From positions 10,575 to 74,574 of the forward strand of contig JALNZC010000018.1 in assembly GCA_023229525.1 (NCBI GenBank): a DNA stretch of 64,000 nt, read 5' to 3'. The stretch is from Bacteroidales bacterium (GTDB taxonomy: Bacteria > Bacteroidota > Bacteroidia > Bacteroidales > FEN-979). Below the pieces are notes generated by a model. It was given only the letters and a program-made list of their open reading frames with translations. It made no database searches and was not told the DNA's origin. Position numbers and translations under genes: made by a program. Shown piece after piece: positions 42,888 to 53,400 of this stretch (within the stretch, counting starts at the first letter, position 1; each line of letters opens with the position of its first letter).

Positions 42888-45167
42888 TTAATTCCGGATG
42901 ATCCTGATGGTCATCGACCGGTCGTTCGACAAGAGATGGATGAAATAAATGCCGGATGGCAGTCCTGTCAGCGTATATTGGCGATGTGTTATACCCCTTA
43001 GCAGATCTTCAGTTATAATTTTTCCAGTCATATTGTAAATCGTTACAATGACCGGAACATCCTTGTCTATAGGATCTAATTCCAGAGTGAAGTTATCCTC
43101 CGTGGGATTTGGGTATACCCTGATCGTAAGTTTGTTTGCCGCTTCAGGGATCAACTCCGCTTCTTTGGTAAAAGTATTGACCATGGACGGACTTTTGTCC
43201 CCACAATAATCGGCGGTAGTGGTTATCCGGGCCGACAAATGCCCTCCCTGTTGAACTACCGATCCATCAAGGAAAAGGATATTTTCTCCGGCGATCAGGA
43301 TAGCATCGCCTCCATCCTCCACAATGAAACCTGTTCCGTTACCTGCTGCAATTATGGTTTGCGTGGCATTGAAACATTTGACTTCTCCCACAGCCAAAGT
43401 GTCGGTAATTGTCAGTTGAGCAGGAATTGAATCAGTAACGATGATGTTGAAATCCGGTGAAGGAACGCCATTTCCACATTGATTGATCCCCTTGACCCGG
43501 ATGATACCGGATTGGGACGAAGAAGAAAAACTGACCTGAATGCTGTTCGTGCTGTCACCGGAGTTGATGGTCGCTCCCACCGGAAGTTCCCAGATATAAT
43601 AAATGGTGTTTCCGATGACAGACACATTGTACGATACACCGGATTGACCGCGGATGACCGTATCAGGACCCGAAATCGTGCCGGCAGCATCCGGAAACAT
43701 GATTTCGGTAATAACGGCGCTGTTATTCATAGTTACCAAACCATAAGGGCCGACGGCTTCAACGGTATACGTTCCTGCTGGGCAATTCAGCCAATGAATG
43801 GCAATACCGGTACCCGGGACTGCATCGCCAACATTTCCGCCATCCTTTTTCAATTGGTAGGAAACGCCGGTTTGAGAACCACCCAGGGTGACCGTCAATC
43901 CCGGTTCTCCCATGCAATACGTTCCGGTTCCCGTTACATCATAGGAAACCGGGGTTGTGGCAATACTGGCTTGTGGAACAGATCCTGTGATCTTGAAATT
44001 GATCAAAATCCCTGTGTTGGTATAGGGAAATATCTTGAAATAATAGTTTGTGTTGGTTGTTAATCCAGAAAAGGTAAACCATTGTGTCCCTGCTGCTATG
44101 TTTTTATCCAAGTTTCCGTCAGACACGGGTATTCCGTCTACGGGGGTGATGATGGCAGCAAAACCGGTCGTACTTCCGCGGATCAGGTACCCGTCGGGGA
44201 TGACTACTCCGGTGGCATCTGTCCAGGTAAGTGTCAGGGCGCTCCATGATGGGGATCCGGTAGTGACGGAGAAGGCAGCAGGATAATTGGTCGGCTCACC
44301 TTTTACGGTCTCAGGCGCCCACACGGCGACGGCATATTCCGGGTGATCGATATAAGGATTCCGGTTATTCTGAATGGCATAAACGGCGTTGTTCCGGGCG
44401 ATTTCCTTGGCCGATACCGGGTCCGCTGCACTCCAGGCCAGCAGCATGTTGACATACCAGGTTTTAAAGGCAGGGTAAGCATTTCCGCTAAGAATTGCAG
44501 CCGCATTCGGGTCGTTTGATGGCCATCCGGCAATCAGGTTTTCATAGCGGGTAGCCATGTATAAATAGTTACGGGCAAAATCACCTTTGAAATCATCTCG
44601 CGGTTCAAATACAGTTCCGGTATATCCTTGCCAGCTGCAAGGCCCTACCTTACTCCCGTTCAGGGAAGTCCAGGTGGGTGATGAAACCGTTCCGAAGGGA
44701 TAATTGCTGCGGTTCCCGTTCACATATCCATCGGTTGGACAGAGGTGAAACAGGTCGGTATACATAGGTGAAACCGTTCCCCCAAACCAGCTCTTGGGCC
44801 AGGAATGCTCCCGGTTGTAACAATCGCCTTCACCGCCGTAATTTCCGCACTGATCGGCAACGAAAGTGAATTCGTAAGGCGGGGTACCGTTTGGAATATC
44901 GGAATACATATCCCATACTTTGCCGTCTGACTTTTTATCAGTGGTCTGAAATGCGGTCCAGAGATAATCGTACGATTTCGCCGTATGGCCCTTGATGATG
45001 TTATATAATGCTGTTTTGAGGGTTGCCCCGGTCTTTCCTGCAGCGGTGTTATAATATCCGGATGGTTGGGTGAGTCCTGCAGTTGAAAACCAGGCCAGGA
45101 AAAGTATACAAAAAAAGCCGCTGAAAAGAGGCTTGATGGGTTGAAAGAAACGTGCAGATTTAGTCAA
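42888..45167 (-). CDS. Secreted endonuclease I-family nuclease with T9SS sorting domain (paralog 1)
   Basis: 759-aa extracellular nuclease. A signal peptide precedes the EndA/NucM-type domain (about residues 35-280). Its beta-beta-alpha-metal site is NREHSWPKSWF with DLFHLCPTDGYVNGNRSNYPFG. A fibronectin-III-like domain (about 290-405), a cell-wall-associated stretch and the sorting domain (IRVYPNPTEDNFTLEL to MTIRIIRN) follow. The start must be TTG at 45167, because a stop lies just upstream in frame and no ATG precedes the signal peptide. A close relative lies next to it. Confidence 0.88.
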   Translation of the reverse strand: MTKSARFFQPIKPLFSGFFCILFLAWFSTAGLTQPSGYYNTAAGKTGATLKTALYNIIKGHTAKSYDYLWTAFQTTDKKSDGKVWDMYSDIPNGTPPYEFTFVADQCGNYGGEGDCYNREHSWPKSWFGGTVSPMYTDLFHLCPTDGYVNGNRSNYPFGTVSSPTWTSLNGSKVGPCSWQGYTGTVFEPRDDFKGDFARNYLYMATRYENLIAGWPSNDPNAAAILSGNAYPAFKTWYVNMLLAWSAADPVSAKEIARNNAVYAIQNNRNPYIDHPEYAVAVWAPETVKGEPTNYPAAFSVTTGSPSWSALTLTWTDATGVVIPDGYLIRGSTTGFAAIITPVDGIPVSDGNLDKNIAAGTQWFTFSGLTTNTNYYFKIFPYTNTGILINFKITGSVPQASIATTPVSYDVTGTGTYCMGEPGLTVTLGGSQTGVSYQLKKDGGNVGDAVPGTGIAIHWLNCPAGTYTVEAVGPYGLVTMNNSAVITEIMFPDAAGTISGPDTVIRGQSGVSYNVSVIGNTIYYIWELPVGATINSGDSTNSIQVSFSSSSQSGIIRVKGINQCGNGVPSPDFNIIVTDSIPAQLTITDTLAVGEVKCFNATQTIIAAGNGTGFIVEDGGDAILIAGENILFLDGSVVQQGGHLSARITTTADYCGDKSPSMVNTFTKEAELIPEAANKLTIRVYPNPTEDNFTLELDPIDKDVPVIVTIYNMTGKIITEDLLRGITHRQYTLTGLPSGIYFIHLLSNDRSMTIRIIRN

Positions 45168-45204
45168 CAGATGTGATCATTAATAATCGGGCAAAGATAA
45201 GAAA

Positions 45205-45374
45205 AGATGGTGAGATGGCGAAATGGTGAGATGGTGAGATGGTGAGATGGTGAGATGGTGAGCTCGTGAGCTCGTGAGTTGGTGAACTGGTGAGCTACCG
45301 AGTTTGCGTGTTAAAAAAACTTTTAACTCGCCAGTTCACCAGTTCACCATTTCGCCATCTCAAAATCTCGCCAA
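45205..45374. repeat. GAGATGGT array arranged as a fold-back inverted repeat
   Basis: 45205-45304 has plus-oriented GAGATGGT, GAGCTCGT and GTGAACTG units. After a TTAAAAAAACTTTTAA spacer, 45325-45374 has the reverse complement (CCAGTTCACC, CCATTTCGCCATCTC). The two arms could form a long imperfect hairpin between the two nuclease genes. Confidence 0.85.
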
Positions 45375-45375
45375 C

Positions 45376-48300
45376 TTAGTTTTTTTGGATTTTGCAGGTA
45401 GTTGAGGTGGTGCCGGTATTAACATGGATGATATACATTCCTGTGGGTTGATTTTCCAGTGAAAACTGATGGATTGCTTTACCGTTGAACAATTGTTGCA
45501 GGATTGTTTTGCCGGTCATATTGTAAATTGTAAGCTGGATTTCGGATTGAAATTCCTGATGGCTGGTAATCAGGTTACAGATACCGGAGGTGGGATTGGG
45601 ATAGACTTTTATGACGGGTTCGTTTGATAAAATCGAAGGATCCGATAAAACCGGTTTGTTATTCAAAGGATTTGATACTACAGGCGAAAGGGGATTACTG
45701 CAGAAGTTTCCCGATTCCGTGATATAACCATGAAAATATCCTCCTGAATTCACAAGGACTCCGGGAAGTAATGAAATTATATTTCCGGCGATCATTGTGA
45801 CGAAACCACCACTGTCCACCACAAAGAGGTTGCCATTCCCTGCCACCATCAGGTTCTGTGTGGCATCATAACAGGTGTTCTCCCCGTTTATGACGTTAAT
45901 ATTCGCTAGCTCCTGATTTTGGGGCGGCGTGTCGCTTTTTAATCCCGTGAACGATCCGAAGCCCGTGATCCCTCCGGTAAAAAGCTGGTGGGCCGTTGTA
46001 TTGGTCAAACCATAGGTTACCCAGGGTTCCGGGCTGACCCGCGTACCAGAGATCAGGTATTCCGAGCCGGTTACATCAACCGGAACATAATGAAAGGTGG
46101 CATTGCAGTTGAATCCTGAAATTCCTGTCCCGGATATCGTCCAATAACGGTTAAGATAATTGCCTGTGATGCCCGGATCGGGATATTTTTCATTGATCAC
46201 AGATACTCCGGCAAAGTTTCCCGGAGCAAAAGTACCCTGGGTAAAATTCAGTGTCACGGGTGAATATTCCGCGTTTCCGGTGGTATCTCCTACCGGGAAA
46301 ATAAAACTCCCGGTAAAGCCGGGTGGAAATTCCTTTAAAAGCTGCTCCGAACCGGAAATGACAACCATTGCATCGGCTGATGGTGCTCCATCGATGGTGG
46401 CAACCGGCCCCATGAAAAAACTATTTCCGTTGAGTTGTATTCTTCCGTGGATCAATGACAGTGTTCCTTCCACCCGGGTATTCCCGGTAAACGAAACACC
46501 GGATTCACTATTTACTGTGAGATGATGAAAAGTATTTTGCCCGGAGATATGCTGGCGGATAATCCCGTTAAGGTCGATTGTTCCTGTACCAAAGGAAACT
46601 TGTGTACTGTTTTCGTTGATCAGATCTTTGCTCACGATCACCGTTCCGATATTATTGAATGTCCCACCGTTCCTGATGGTCAGACATTCCGGCCCGTCCA
46701 TGGTAGCAGTTCCTGAAACCGTAAGAATACTTCCGGTATCCACAGTGAAAACGCTACCTGCCCTAATATCAAGCGCCGGCAGATAAATGTTATAATTCCC
46801 GCTATTGAAAGAAGTGCCGGTCACACCATTCCCAAGGATCACTTTCGAACCTGTCCCCGGTACCGACCAGTTGTTTCCGAGGGTAGCCGTCGACCGGTTC
46901 TGAATCGTAAAAACCTGGTTGATAAAGTTAAATGCTGCCGGGTTTGTGCCTGATCCATCGGCCGACGCGCCCCAGTTTAACAGGTTATCCAGGTTGCCGG
47001 TTGGTTTTGAAAAATAGTTAAATCCATGATACCCTAGCCTTTCCGGCGTTCCGGTGGCAGCAGTATCCACAGCAATATTGGTGAGTTGGATCCAATCGCT
47101 CATGGCCCATACAGTGGATCCCGAGGAAATGTTGTTCCTTCTGTACAACGACATATCTGCGATGTTGTACGAGGTAGTAAGGTTGTCTATCACTTCTCCG
47201 ACCACATCTGTCCTGGCATCCCATGCAATTGGGGCAACCGTACTTGGAGAAGTGGATAAAAAGATAGCATCATAAGCCCCGTTAAAGGTGAGGTTTCCGT
47301 TTGTATAGTCCGCTACTGCATAGACCGGAATTACAGCCGATGTATTCCTGGCCAGCCGTGAACTCCCGCTTGTAAAGATGCCCGTGTTCAACAAAGCACA
47401 CAGGTTGGGGTTGGTGATGGTTACATCTTTAGGGCCAGATCCGGCGATTTGTAACAGGTAAACCGGATGTGCGGCCAGGTCGACATCGGGTCCCAAGTTG
47501 GTGATCTCGATCCACTTGTTGTAACTTGTTCCTTCATAATACTGGGAAATGATGATATCGCCCGATCCAGTGCCTGATGAGGTTGTCGCGCTGGTTGTTG
47601 GTACAGTTCCATCGGTTTTATAGGCTATTGCTGATCCTGAATTGGTGTAGGAAAATATTTTGAAATAATAAGTAGTTGACGAAGATAGTCCGGTGAGGAT
47701 GCAGGACTGGACTCCGGCTGCCACATTCAGGTTCAATCCTCCGTCGCTCACGGGAGTCCCGTTCACCGGGAATTCAATGGCATCGAAACCGGTGGCGCTT
47801 CCACGGATAAGGTATCCATCGGGAAGAATGGCGCCGGTGGCATCGGTCCAGGTAAGGGTAACGGCGCTGTAAGCAGGAGGACCGGCAACGGAAGAAAAAG
47901 ATGTGGCATGGTTGGTCGGTTCGGGTTTGATGGGCGCCGACGACCAGATTGCGGCTACATATTCGGGATGGTCGATAAAGGGGTTGCGGTTATGCTGGAT
48001 GTTATAGATCACGTTGTTGCGGTCGATCTCCTTTTGCGAAACCGGATCGGCCTGGTGCCACTGGATCATCATCGCCAGCGCCCAAGGGTTAAGCTGTGAA
48101 CCGGTTACCATATGGCTTCCCGGCCAGCCGGTATCTTCGGTATAATAACGCACCGACATATAAAAATAACTCCGGGCGATATCGCCCTTGTATTCATCGC
48201 GGGGTTCAAAAACCGTCCCGGTATATCCCGGTGCAATGCAGGGCCCGAGTTTGCTTCCGTTCAACGATGTCCAGTCGGGTGTACCGACAACTCCGAAAGG

Positions 48301-48783
48301 ATTGTCGCTATGACGGTTATTCACATATTGATCCACAGGATAGATGTGAAACAGGTCGGTATACATGGGCATGACCGTTCCGCCGAACCAGCTTTTCGGG
48401 AAGGAGTGTTCGCGGCTGTAACAGTCGCCTTCATGAGAGGCATTACCACACTGGTCTGTGATAAAAGTATAGATATAGGGTGGATTTCCGTTGGGTGTTC
48501 CATTTGGGATATCGGAATAGATATCCCATACGGTGCCATTGGGTTTGTCGTCGGTCGTCTGGAAGGCCGTCCAGATATAATCGTAACTCTTCGCGGTGTG
48601 GTTTTTAATGATGTCGTGCAACGCCTGTTGCAAGGGTGTTCTTGTAAGGCCGATGGCTGAAGTGTAGTATCCGGGAGGGATCTGGGCAATTCCTGCCTGA
48701 AACCCAACAAGAAGTAAAAAGGATAATACCAGGGTACGATACAATCTGCGACTCAGACCTGGTTTTTTATTGTATGTATACAA
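45376..48783 (-). CDS. Secreted endonuclease I-family nuclease with lamin-tail-like domain and T9SS sorting domain (paralog 2)
   Basis: 1135 aa. After a signal peptide (LVLSFLLLVGFQAGIAQ) the EndA/NucM-type domain has SREHSFPKSWF and DLFHIYPVDQYVNNRHSDNPFG. A fibronectin-III domain, a lamin-tail-like region beginning GDIIISQYYEGTSYNKWIEITNLG, a beta-helix-like part, and the sorting domain (IKVYPNPTSGICNLIT to TTCKIQKN) follow. Only TTG 48783 can be the start, since TAA lies two codons upstream. It is a tandem, longer paralog of the nuclease at 42888-45167. Confidence 0.87.
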   Translation of the reverse strand: MYTYNKKPGLSRRLYRTLVLSFLLLVGFQAGIAQIPPGYYTSAIGLTRTPLQQALHDIIKNHTAKSYDYIWTAFQTTDDKPNGTVWDIYSDIPNGTPNGNPPYIYTFITDQCGNASHEGDCYSREHSFPKSWFGGTVMPMYTDLFHIYPVDQYVNNRHSDNPFGVVGTPDWTSLNGSKLGPCIAPGYTGTVFEPRDEYKGDIARSYFYMSVRYYTEDTGWPGSHMVTGSQLNPWALAMMIQWHQADPVSQKEIDRNNVIYNIQHNRNPFIDHPEYVAAIWSSAPIKPEPTNHATSFSSVAGPPAYSAVTLTWTDATGAILPDGYLIRGSATGFDAIEFPVNGTPVSDGGLNLNVAAGVQSCILTGLSSSTTYYFKIFSYTNSGSAIAYKTDGTVPTTSATTSSGTGSGDIIISQYYEGTSYNKWIEITNLGPDVDLAAHPVYLLQIAGSGPKDVTITNPNLCALLNTGIFTSGSSRLARNTSAVIPVYAVADYTNGNLTFNGAYDAIFLSTSPSTVAPIAWDARTDVVGEVIDNLTTSYNIADMSLYRRNNISSGSTVWAMSDWIQLTNIAVDTAATGTPERLGYHGFNYFSKPTGNLDNLLNWGASADGSGTNPAAFNFINQVFTIQNRSTATLGNNWSVPGTGSKVILGNGVTGTSFNSGNYNIYLPALDIRAGSVFTVDTGSILTVSGTATMDGPECLTIRNGGTFNNIGTVIVSKDLINENSTQVSFGTGTIDLNGIIRQHISGQNTFHHLTVNSESGVSFTGNTRVEGTLSLIHGRIQLNGNSFFMGPVATIDGAPSADAMVVISGSEQLLKEFPPGFTGSFIFPVGDTTGNAEYSPVTLNFTQGTFAPGNFAGVSVINEKYPDPGITGNYLNRYWTISGTGISGFNCNATFHYVPVDVTGSEYLISGTRVSPEPWVTYGLTNTTAHQLFTGGITGFGSFTGLKSDTPPQNQELANINVINGENTCYDATQNLMVAGNGNLFVVDSGGFVTMIAGNIISLLPGVLVNSGGYFHGYITESGNFCSNPLSPVVSNPLNNKPVLSDPSILSNEPVIKVYPNPTSGICNLITSHQEFQSEIQLTIYNMTGKTILQQLFNGKAIHQFSLENQPTGMYIIHVNTGTTSTTCKIQKN

Positions 48784-48840
48784 GGGTTATCTTATTACGC
48801 CACTGAATGCCAGGGCGGGCAAAGATACAAAAAAAGTGAA

Positions 48841-48888
48841 CGAGTCACGGGTTGCGGGTTGCGAGTTACGGGTTATGGGTTGCAGTAA
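48841..48888. repeat. GGGTTGC/GAGTTAC heptamer array
   Basis: About six 7-bp units (GGGTTGC, GAGTTAC, GGGTTAT). The same family is at 59240-59321, in the matching position downstream of the other small-protein gene, and at 58424-58455. Confidence 0.88.
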
Positions 48889-48895
48889 TATTATT

Positions 48896-49150
48896 TCACT
48901 CCTCAATCTCGTCGTTTTCCGCTTCCTCTTTCTTCTTCCTGCTTTTGTAGAGTTTCCGTCCGCCATATCCTGCTCCAAGAGCAAGGAGGATGCCCAGCCC
49001 GCCATCGATAGGGGCTCCGGCGGGCGCTTGGTTGGTGGTTTCTCCGTGGTGTGAGGGTGGATCGGGCGGATTGGCTTTGATTGGTTTGGAAACTAAGATC
49101 GCACATACGATCAGGGATACAAGTGCCAGGAATTTAATAATATTTTTCAT
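48896..49150 (-). CDS. 84-aa exported small protein with PIDGGLGILL-type C-terminal membrane anchor (copy 1)
   Basis: A signal peptide (MKNIIKFLALVSLIVCAILVSKPIKA) is followed by a short Pro/His-rich linker, the motif APIDGGLGILLALGAGYGGRKLY and a Lys/Glu-rich tail (KSRKKKEEAENDEIEE). The PID-hydrophobic-basic layout resembles Bacteroidota C-terminal sorting/anchoring motifs (PID-CTERM type, from memory). It lies 37 bp after the 2242-aa T9SS protein. The twin at 59331-59585 is nearly identical and follows the other giant protein. Confidence 0.8.
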   Translation of the reverse strand: MKNIIKFLALVSLIVCAILVSKPIKANPPDPPSHHGETTNQAPAGAPIDGGLGILLALGAGYGGRKLYKSRKKKEEAENDEIEE

Positions 49151-50450
49151 ATTTTTTTGATTTTTATGTTGTTACTCTCGCTGTTTCTTACCGGATGAAT
49201 ATTTTACCTGAATATGCTTTCTGATCGGTGATCACCTTCACCAGGTAATACCCCGTGGTAGCATGGAGGTTGATCTTCGTCAGGGCGCCTTCACTGAGCT
49301 TCGTCTGCATCATCTGCTGTCCCATGAGGTTATAGACCAACACTTCACCTTTAAGGAAAACGCCTGTATTGTTGGAGATGTAAAGGGTGTTGTTCGATGA
49401 GTAAATCCTGAAAGGGCTATTGCCATCAATTTCATTAACTCCATTGGGAGCGCCAAAATGGACATTGAAGCGTTTCGGATTATCTCCTTCCGATGAGTTG
49501 AAAGTATAAACCGGGTTTTTTCTTAAATCCTGCGTTATGTTAGTTTTGGTATCCTCCAGTGAAATTGCTACATCATTCGGAAAATTGTCCAGTTTTGTTA
49601 CCACGATCGAATAATTGTTTGATGCTCCTTTAATAAATTCGAGGGGGACTACCCGGCTGGTCGTCAATGCCGGGAAGGTATTGAGCGACAGCTGGGTATT
49701 ATCGGTCAGATATGAACACATCTGGGGTACAACCGAAGCGCCCGGTAAGAACGGAGAATCGTATTGCGGATCAAATCCTTCGGTGGCATGGTCGTTAAAA
49801 CGGATAATATTTTCCTGGTAAGTCGTGTTTTCAGCGCTTTGTGCGGTAAGCATCAACAATGCATCGCCGGTACTTTTATACCAGGTTGAACTGTGCGTTT
49901 TGGCTGAAGCAGGAATGGTGAGGGAGTTGGTACCGCTGCTGACCTGCATAAAGAAGGCATTCATGGCCGGAATAACGCCGCCATCGCTGATATCGGAATA
50001 AGAACGGCCGCCATTTAACACTTTTCCGGAGGCAGTGCTTACATATCCTAAATCAGACATTCCGGCGCTATTCCATGTAATTCCGCATGGGAAAGGATTT
50101 GGGATGAGGTGCCAGCCGATACCTTGAAGAGGGGTATAGGATACATTTGCGATTGTATTGTTTGCATTAGTAAGTGCTCCTGTGAAATATTTGGTTGCTG
50201 TTGTCTGATAAGAGCACATATATCCACGGTCGATACCGAAATCAAAATTTCCGGCAATCCAGTTTATCCATAAGTTCTGGCTTTCATCAAACCAATAGAG
50301 ATCGTCAGAACCGGAAGTCGGTTCAAATGTCGATCCCAACACGGTAAAGCTGCTCACCGGGCAGGCCAGCAAGTGCCAACCAGTGTTGTCGCCGGTGTAA
50401 CCGGTAACATAACGTTCAACTGTGGCATTCACACCGCCGGTATTGTGGAT
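48896..50450. repeat. Segmental duplication, copy 1 (giant-protein 3' end plus small-protein gene)
   Basis: The last roughly 430 codons of the giant gene, the intergenic gap and the small gene match 59331-60890 closely at DNA level, in the same orientation about 10.4 kb apart. The match fades upstream of the ERYVTGYTGDN segment. Confidence 0.85.
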
Positions 50451-53400
50451 CAATGAACCGGTGCCGGTGACATCGGATTTTACAACCATTCCGGAGTTTC
50501 CGGCGGAGTTGGTAAATGTCCCACCTAAAGTTAAGGCTTTCCCGGCATCAATGGTTAAACTTGCACCGGTATTGATAGTTAAATCGTTGCAAACTGCCGG
50601 TGTGCCTGAAGCTGAAGTTACATGAGGCTGATTTGCAGCCCTGGAATTAACAACTACATTATCCGACCCTATTGGTATTGATCCATTATCCCAGTTAGAT
50701 GAAGTAGCCCAATCGGTCGAAGAACCTCCCAGCCATCTCCCGGCTTCCGAACCTTCAAAAGCGCCAACATCAGGAGGATTGGAACGTGTAGCCCCTTCAT
50801 AATCAGTGGTAATGCCCGGGATATTGGTTCCGATCAGGTAACTACCGGTTGTGGGTTTTAAGTTGGTGGCAGAAGTAAAATTTGGATTGGTGCTGTAAGA
50901 GTTGGCGTCCTGAGAAGTTGCGGTTTTCCATGCGGCTAAATCAGCCTGTGCAGAACCAAGATATCCAATATACTCGGTTACATCTGATTGATTTGTAAAA
51001 TAATAATCGTTATAATTTATATTTGTATATGTAGTATTCGCAGAACCGGAATAGATTACATAAATTTCATTAGCCATTGTTGAACCCGAATATGCGCCCA
51101 TCGAGTTTTGCAGTGCATTATTTCTTATATCCAAACTTGTAATACCAGACGTGACACCGATACAAGTACTCATTCCGTCATACGATGCACTTTGTCCGAG
51201 TGTATTTCCAAATAAATAAATGGAGTTGTAGTATATTTTACAGTTACCACCCGAAGCAATATATATACCTTGAGGGCTATATCCAATACCGGTTGCATCA
51301 CCATCTCCTTTTATATTATATATTATATTATTCGATATATCAGTTTCGGTTGTTGCATCAGAAACATAATAAATTCCGAAGCATCCATATCCACTTGTGC
51401 CTGTATAATAAAAGTCGTGTATGGAGTTTCTGCGAATTTTTGTGTTAATAGAAGATGTTGAAATATAAATACCTGCCTGGGAATAATTGCTGTTTCCGGT
51501 AACATCGCCATAAATTTCATTGCCCTCGATCAGTGAATTATCAGCCAGGGTAGTGGTTATTGCACGGTATTTCGAATATACCTTACAATTTTTAATGGTA
51601 TTATCGTTTGCAGTATTACTTAATGCAATGGCACTGTTCAATGTTCCGGTATTACTGTTTGAGAGTGTCAGGTATTGACCGCTTCCGCCGTAATTACCAT
51701 CAATGGTAACCCGGTCGGCACCGTTTAGACGGATTAAGCCACCTGCATAACTTCCGGATATTGTTTTGTTTACCGCTTCACTTGGCTGGATGGTCAGCGT
51801 GTAATTGCCTGCGCCGGATTCGGCCCATTGATTCAAAGCATTGGCACCATCTTCAGTTAAGTCACTGATGATGGTCACCGTTAAATTACTTCCCAAACCA
51901 AAGGCATTGATATCAGCAAACAATCCGGTTACACCGGTAAGTGAAGTATAGTCAGCTCCGGTATTACCCACTGTTTTGGCGCCAGTTAATGCAGCTTTGA
52001 TTGTGCGGTTTTCTGGAGGAGCCTGAACTGTTGGAGTATAAGGATTTCCTCCAACAGTTATCGAATTGCATTCTCCGTCAACCACATTATCTATAGTGGC
52101 TCCTGAAGCAATATCATAAGTCAGCCAGAAATAATTTGTACCTGAAGACAACGTATAGGGTAAATTTGTTCCGCTATTAACAGTAAACGGACCGGAAGGT
52201 GCGGTTACTGTTGAACCGATCTGTGAAGTAGCTGCAAAAACACTGCTTGTTCCTGTTGTCCATAGTTTTGCATTAGAAATATCACCGGGAGCAGTTGATC
52301 CGTTCGTATTAAATGTAAATGAAGTAACGGTTAATGGATTCGCTGAATTGGCAGTAACAATCTGAACCCCAATTATTTCCTGATTGGCTGAACCTGTAAG
52401 TACAAATGCCGTATTGGTTTGGGTGGTCGTACTTGAAGTATAAACCATATCCGGCGCTTCGTTTATAATAACATCGTCAAGCCAAACGTCGGCATTACCA
52501 TAACCTGCAGTAATTTTAAATGATAATTTGAAATTAGAAATTTTATAAGAGACCGGAATAGGTAATGTAACAGAAGTCCAGCTGGTATTGGACCCTGTGT
52601 AAGAATATGAAGCCAATTCTGTCCATACAGATCCATCATAACCCATAACTTTTAATGATCCGTTCCATGAAGTATAAGGATAGGCGTATGAGAAAATAGC
52701 CTGAGGAAAATTTGAAGTTGATAAATCTATTGTTGGGGATTGCAATTCATCCACCTGTCCGGCAGTTGCATTATAATCGTTATAATGAGCTACATAATTT
52801 CCGCTTACCGGACCTGCAGGTTTGTTGGTGCCGCTTACACTTCCGGGAGCGCTCCATGTGCCGGCAGAATAAGTAGCCTGATCCCACACTTTATCTGTTG
52901 ATCCAACACCGTTTACATTTGTCCAACCGGCAGGAGAAGGAGGTGTGCCACTCCATGTTCCATCAAAGTTCTCTAAAAAATATGCACAGGATATTGTTCC
53001 CGAAACAGCCTGCGTCAATGACCCGCCATCAGCCTGGATTTTAAACGTTTCCACCTTATTGTATTGTAAATCCGTCCATGTATTTGTACCGGTTGCTAAG
53101 GATTGTGTTAATCCTGCAATAGAAGATAAAGTCCCTGTTCCGGTATTTCTGGCAATTGTTACCGAAGCTGTATTATCTATATCAACATTTCCATTGGCAT
53201 CCGTTGCATTAACGGTTGCGCTGAAGTTGGAATTGATCAATACACTCGCCGGTACACCACTGAAAACCAATTTGGTAGCAGTAACGGTAATAGTATGTTC
53301 ATTTGATGTAACAACGGCGCCGAAATCAGCGGCAAATAATGAGCCAGAGCCATCAGCAGTAAAACCATGACCCGTGGCAGGTATTGTAAACTGAAGTTTC

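Noticed and set aside
43479..44063. Plus-strand frame of 194 aa opposite endonuclease paralog 1
   Set aside because: Shadow of the nuclease gene; composition (R, G, D, N) follows from the complementary codons.
42888..48783. Restriction-modification or other defence system built on the nuclease genes
   Set aside because: Both nucleases have signal peptides and T9SS domains, so they act outside the cell; no methyltransferase or sensor partner is adjacent.
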